Of a DNA stretch of 64,000 nucleotides, positions 62,037 through 64,000 are shown in pieces; the stretch's first letter is position 1; each line of letters begins with the position of its first letter. Source of the DNA: Victivallales bacterium (lineage in GTDB: Bacteria > Verrucomicrobiota > Lentisphaeria > Victivallales > UBA1829); NCBI GenBank assembly GCA_016285345.1, contig JAEEQN010000001.1, positions 123,865-187,864 on the forward strand, written 5' to 3'. Position numbers and translations under genes: made by a program. Under the pieces are notes generated by a model, which worked only from the letters and a program-made list of their open reading frames with translations, ran no database searches and had not been told where the DNA came from.

Positions 62037-64000
62037 TCAATCTTCTTTTGAAGATTGGTTCAACTGATAAATATAGATCTTCTTATCATAACAATAAGCC
62101 AAATATTTGCCATTTTGGGAAAATGCAATGTTATCTGGAGTGAATCTTTTAGGAGAAAAGCACATATTAGGCGTAATGCGTTTATTGACAAATATTATAT
62201 TTTTATCAAAATGATATAACAGCAAACGTGTTTCCCCCGTAAGTCTCATACGTGTCCCAATCGAGATAATCATTCCAACCGTATTTCTATCTAAAAAACA
62301 AAGACCTTCATACCTATATGGAGCAAGTAATTGAAATTTAAATTTGGCTTCATTTTTTGAGAAACCGTTGTCATCGGGAAAAAAAGACAATAAAGGAGGC
62401 AATGTAAGACGATTTTCTTTGACCTTTTTTTGCCAATCCTCTTTCGGAATAAAAATAGTGGTAGCAAAATCAATATCATCTATTTTGTTTTCACTAACAA
62501 TGTTATCTAAAAACTCTGATAAATATATTTGATGTACAAAAACGTTACTGACAATCTTAATCGTTTTAATTAGACTTTTATCTTTGGAGTCATATATCAT
62601 CCATTGTCCATCATCCTCTATAAGAAGATACGGAAATACCGAATCGCTTCTGAAAATACACTCACATCTTCGATCTTTTCCAAGCGGCATACTCCATACC
62701 ACCTCATACCCAGTTGTATTTTTTTTCTTCAAAATTATATTTGAAGAATAGCCAAAGAACCATAAATCAGTTTTATCCACCTGATGCTCTCCGTAGTCAT
62801 CTTTCTTATATAACTGGCATTCCGTCACGAACTTCACTTTGTTAATGAGTTTTGGAACACCGGTAGGAACTCTATTGTTGATTTTGTTGATTTTCTGAGA
62901 AGCAATATTATACTCTTGATATTTCACTTTATTCTCATCATCTATAAAACACAAAATCAAACTTTTCTCCATTTCATCAAAGCTCATATATGTGGGATTT
63001 GACTCTATTGTTTTAACTAATTTCATTTCAATCTCGTTTGCATTTAAGTTATAAGATAAGGTCAATAACCACAATACAACTATCACCACATTTAACATAT
63101 TTTTATATACACATTTACATTTTTTAATCCATTTGTTAAGATATATAACTAGTTTATTGCGAGTAAAAATCATCGCTTGATTACGCCTGTTGGCAGCATC
63201 TGTAGCTCTATCTCCTGGTTCTACATGTGAGAATGGATTAATAATCCTAAAGAATCCACCGTGACCACCTCTAAATCCCATAAGGCCAAAGGTTACAGGC
63301 AAATATGTGAAATCAATGGCATCGGGAGAACCTCGCAACGTCCCAACTTGTGCACCAAACCAACTATCATCTCGTTCAACTCCGTGTGCATAGTAGTCTT
63401 GCCACATATGAGTCAACAATCCCAAAGTTTCTAATGCATCAATACATTTACTTTCATCAAGATATCCTTTTTGATTGAGTATTTTATTTAGGTCACCAAC
63501 GTTAGATGCAAGAGTAGCTTTATATTTTTCAATTGCCTGTAAATGTGTCCAATTCATTTGTGAACAATAATGATATTCTTGTTGTTTTCCAGTTTCACCG
63601 CTATCTGTATTAACATTAGACGCTATGACTATTGATATTAATTGTTCTTTAATTTTACCAATTACAATTATATCGCAATTATTCGACCTAGATATTTCAA
63701 TTAAGCGAATTGAACTAAAAGCTGACCTTGTAATATTTCTGTGAGTTTCTCCCAACCATAGTCCCAGGTGGTCATATTTTTCAATGCAATTATTTTGACA
63801 AAATAAATATAAGTTTATTGAATTCAACTCTTGGGATGGGTCACGGGAAAGCCATCTGCCAAGTTCAGGGGAGTAATACCGATAATTGTAGTAGACGAGT
63901 CCGAGGTCGGCATCGAATTGTTCCGAGGAGAACCGAATTGGATTGTTTGCGGCGATCGTCCCGGAGGAAGAGATAATCTGCCCGGACGGACCGTAGAGAT
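62037..64000 (-). CDS. rhs: Rhs-family protein, C-terminal part with toxin-like tip and fused secreted domain (5' end off window)
   Basis: The frame is open to the right edge; the track start at 63827 is internal. The first visible residues are the Rhs core end (FDADLGLVYYNYRYYSPELG then RWLSRDPS). The variable tip contains LGLLTHMWQDYYAHGVERDD, whose HxxQDxxAH pattern resembles zinc-dependent phospholipase C-like domains. From about 63092 the frame continues into a hydrophobic, signal-peptide-like stretch (MLNVVIVVLWLLTLSYNLNA) and a ~340-residue beta-propeller-like region (last repeat NIAFSQNGKYLAYCYDKKIY). The second part may be a separate immunity-type protein fused in frame. No stop separates them. 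Confidence 0.8.
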   Translation of the reverse strand, partial: LYGPSGQIISSSGTIAANNPIRFSSEQFDADLGLVYYNYRYYSPELGRWLSRDPSQELNSINLYLFCQNNCIEKYDHLGLWLGETHRNITRSAFSSIRLIEISRSNNCDIIVIGKIKEQLISIVIASNVNTDSGETGKQQEYHYCSQMNWTHLQAIEKYKATLASNVGDLNKILNQKGYLDESKCIDALETLGLLTHMWQDYYAHGVERDDSWFGAQVGTLRGSPDAIDFTYLPVTFGLMGFRGGHGGFFRIINPFSHVEPGDRATDAANRRNQAMIFTRNKLVIYLNKWIKKCKCVYKNMLNVVIVVLWLLTLSYNLNANEIEMKLVKTIESNPTYMSFDEMEKSLILCFIDDENKVKYQEYNIASQKINKINNRVPTGVPKLINKVKFVTECQLYKKDDYGEHQVDKTDLWFFGYSSNIILKKKNTTGYEVVWSMPLGKDRRCECIFRSDSVFPYLLIEDDGQWMIYDSKDKSLIKTIKIVSNVFVHQIYLSEFLDNIVSENKIDDIDFATTIFIPKEDWQKKVKENRLTLPPLLSFFPDDNGFSKNEAKFKFQLLAPYRYEGLCFLDRNTVGMIISIGTRMRLTGETRLLLYHFDKNIIFVNKRITPNMCFSPKRFTPDNIAFSQNGKYLAYCYDKKIYIYQLNQSSKED

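Overview
This window reads as a chromosomal surface-polysaccharide island, almost all of it on the minus strand, followed on the right by a mobile, toxin-rich border. The mix is: AlgI/AlgJ-type O-acetylation genes, a NusG-paralogue (UpxY/LoaP/RfaH-type) antiterminator, UDP- and dTDP-sugar genes, Wzx/Wzy-like genes, an Rhs protein and a sulfatase-fold membrane enzyme. This suggests a Gram-negative, probably gut-associated bacterium; my best guess is the Lentisphaerota/PVC group. That guess rests on gene content only, since there is no rRNA or housekeeping marker.

The main locus is read right to left from a candidate sigma70-like promoter near 54.15 kb. It starts with the antiterminator (53.3-53.8 kb). 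Next come nucleotide-sugar genes (rfbB, rfbA, UDP-glucose dehydrogenase, a sugar-kinase-like GHMP protein, a WbpM/CapD-type dehydratase and a PglE-like aminotransferase). Then comes a block of glycosyltransferases with two ATP-grasp ligases, three GNAT acetyltransferase domains and a FemAB-like protein. After that are a second UDP-sugar dehydrogenase and an FdtB/FdtA-type dTDP-3-amino-sugar pair. A deacetylase-like gene (with a G12 tract), a GT2 enzyme, a Wzy-like polymerase, two LicD proteins, a Wzx-like flippase, a TagD-like cytidylyltransferase and an F420H2-dehydrogenase-beta-like protein follow.

The left third (about 9.5-18.4 kb) is a phosphonate module: PEP mutase, phosphonopyruvate decarboxylase, and a fused AEP cytidylyltransferase/AEP transaminase. 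It is translationally coupled to an unusual fusion of a YidC/Oxa1-like membrane domain with a TagF-like CDP-alcohol phosphotransferase domain. Together these genes can make CMP-2-aminoethylphosphonate and plausibly transfer it to the glycan at the membrane. Downstream are two paralogous SGNH/AlgX-like proteins, AlgI and AlgJ, which are expected to O-acetylate the polymer.

The left third is also heavily rearranged. There is a 1.24-kb duplication carrying a dead IS4-type element, a tandem duplication that left only the first ~115 bp of one algI copy, a split glycosyltransferase whose C-terminus is chimeric, and a short module (roughly AVPVxTAEEAxxxN) that recurs in otherwise unrelated proteins.

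The right border (54.5-64 kb) holds a Sel1-repeat gene, an IS3 remnant, a HipBA toxin-antitoxin pair with a promoter flanked by inverted repeats, an intact single-ORF IS3 element with a long conserved non-coding tail, a second two-ORF IS3 element, and the 3' end of an rhs gene with probable toxin and immunity material. I saw no tRNA, rRNA or CRISPR array.
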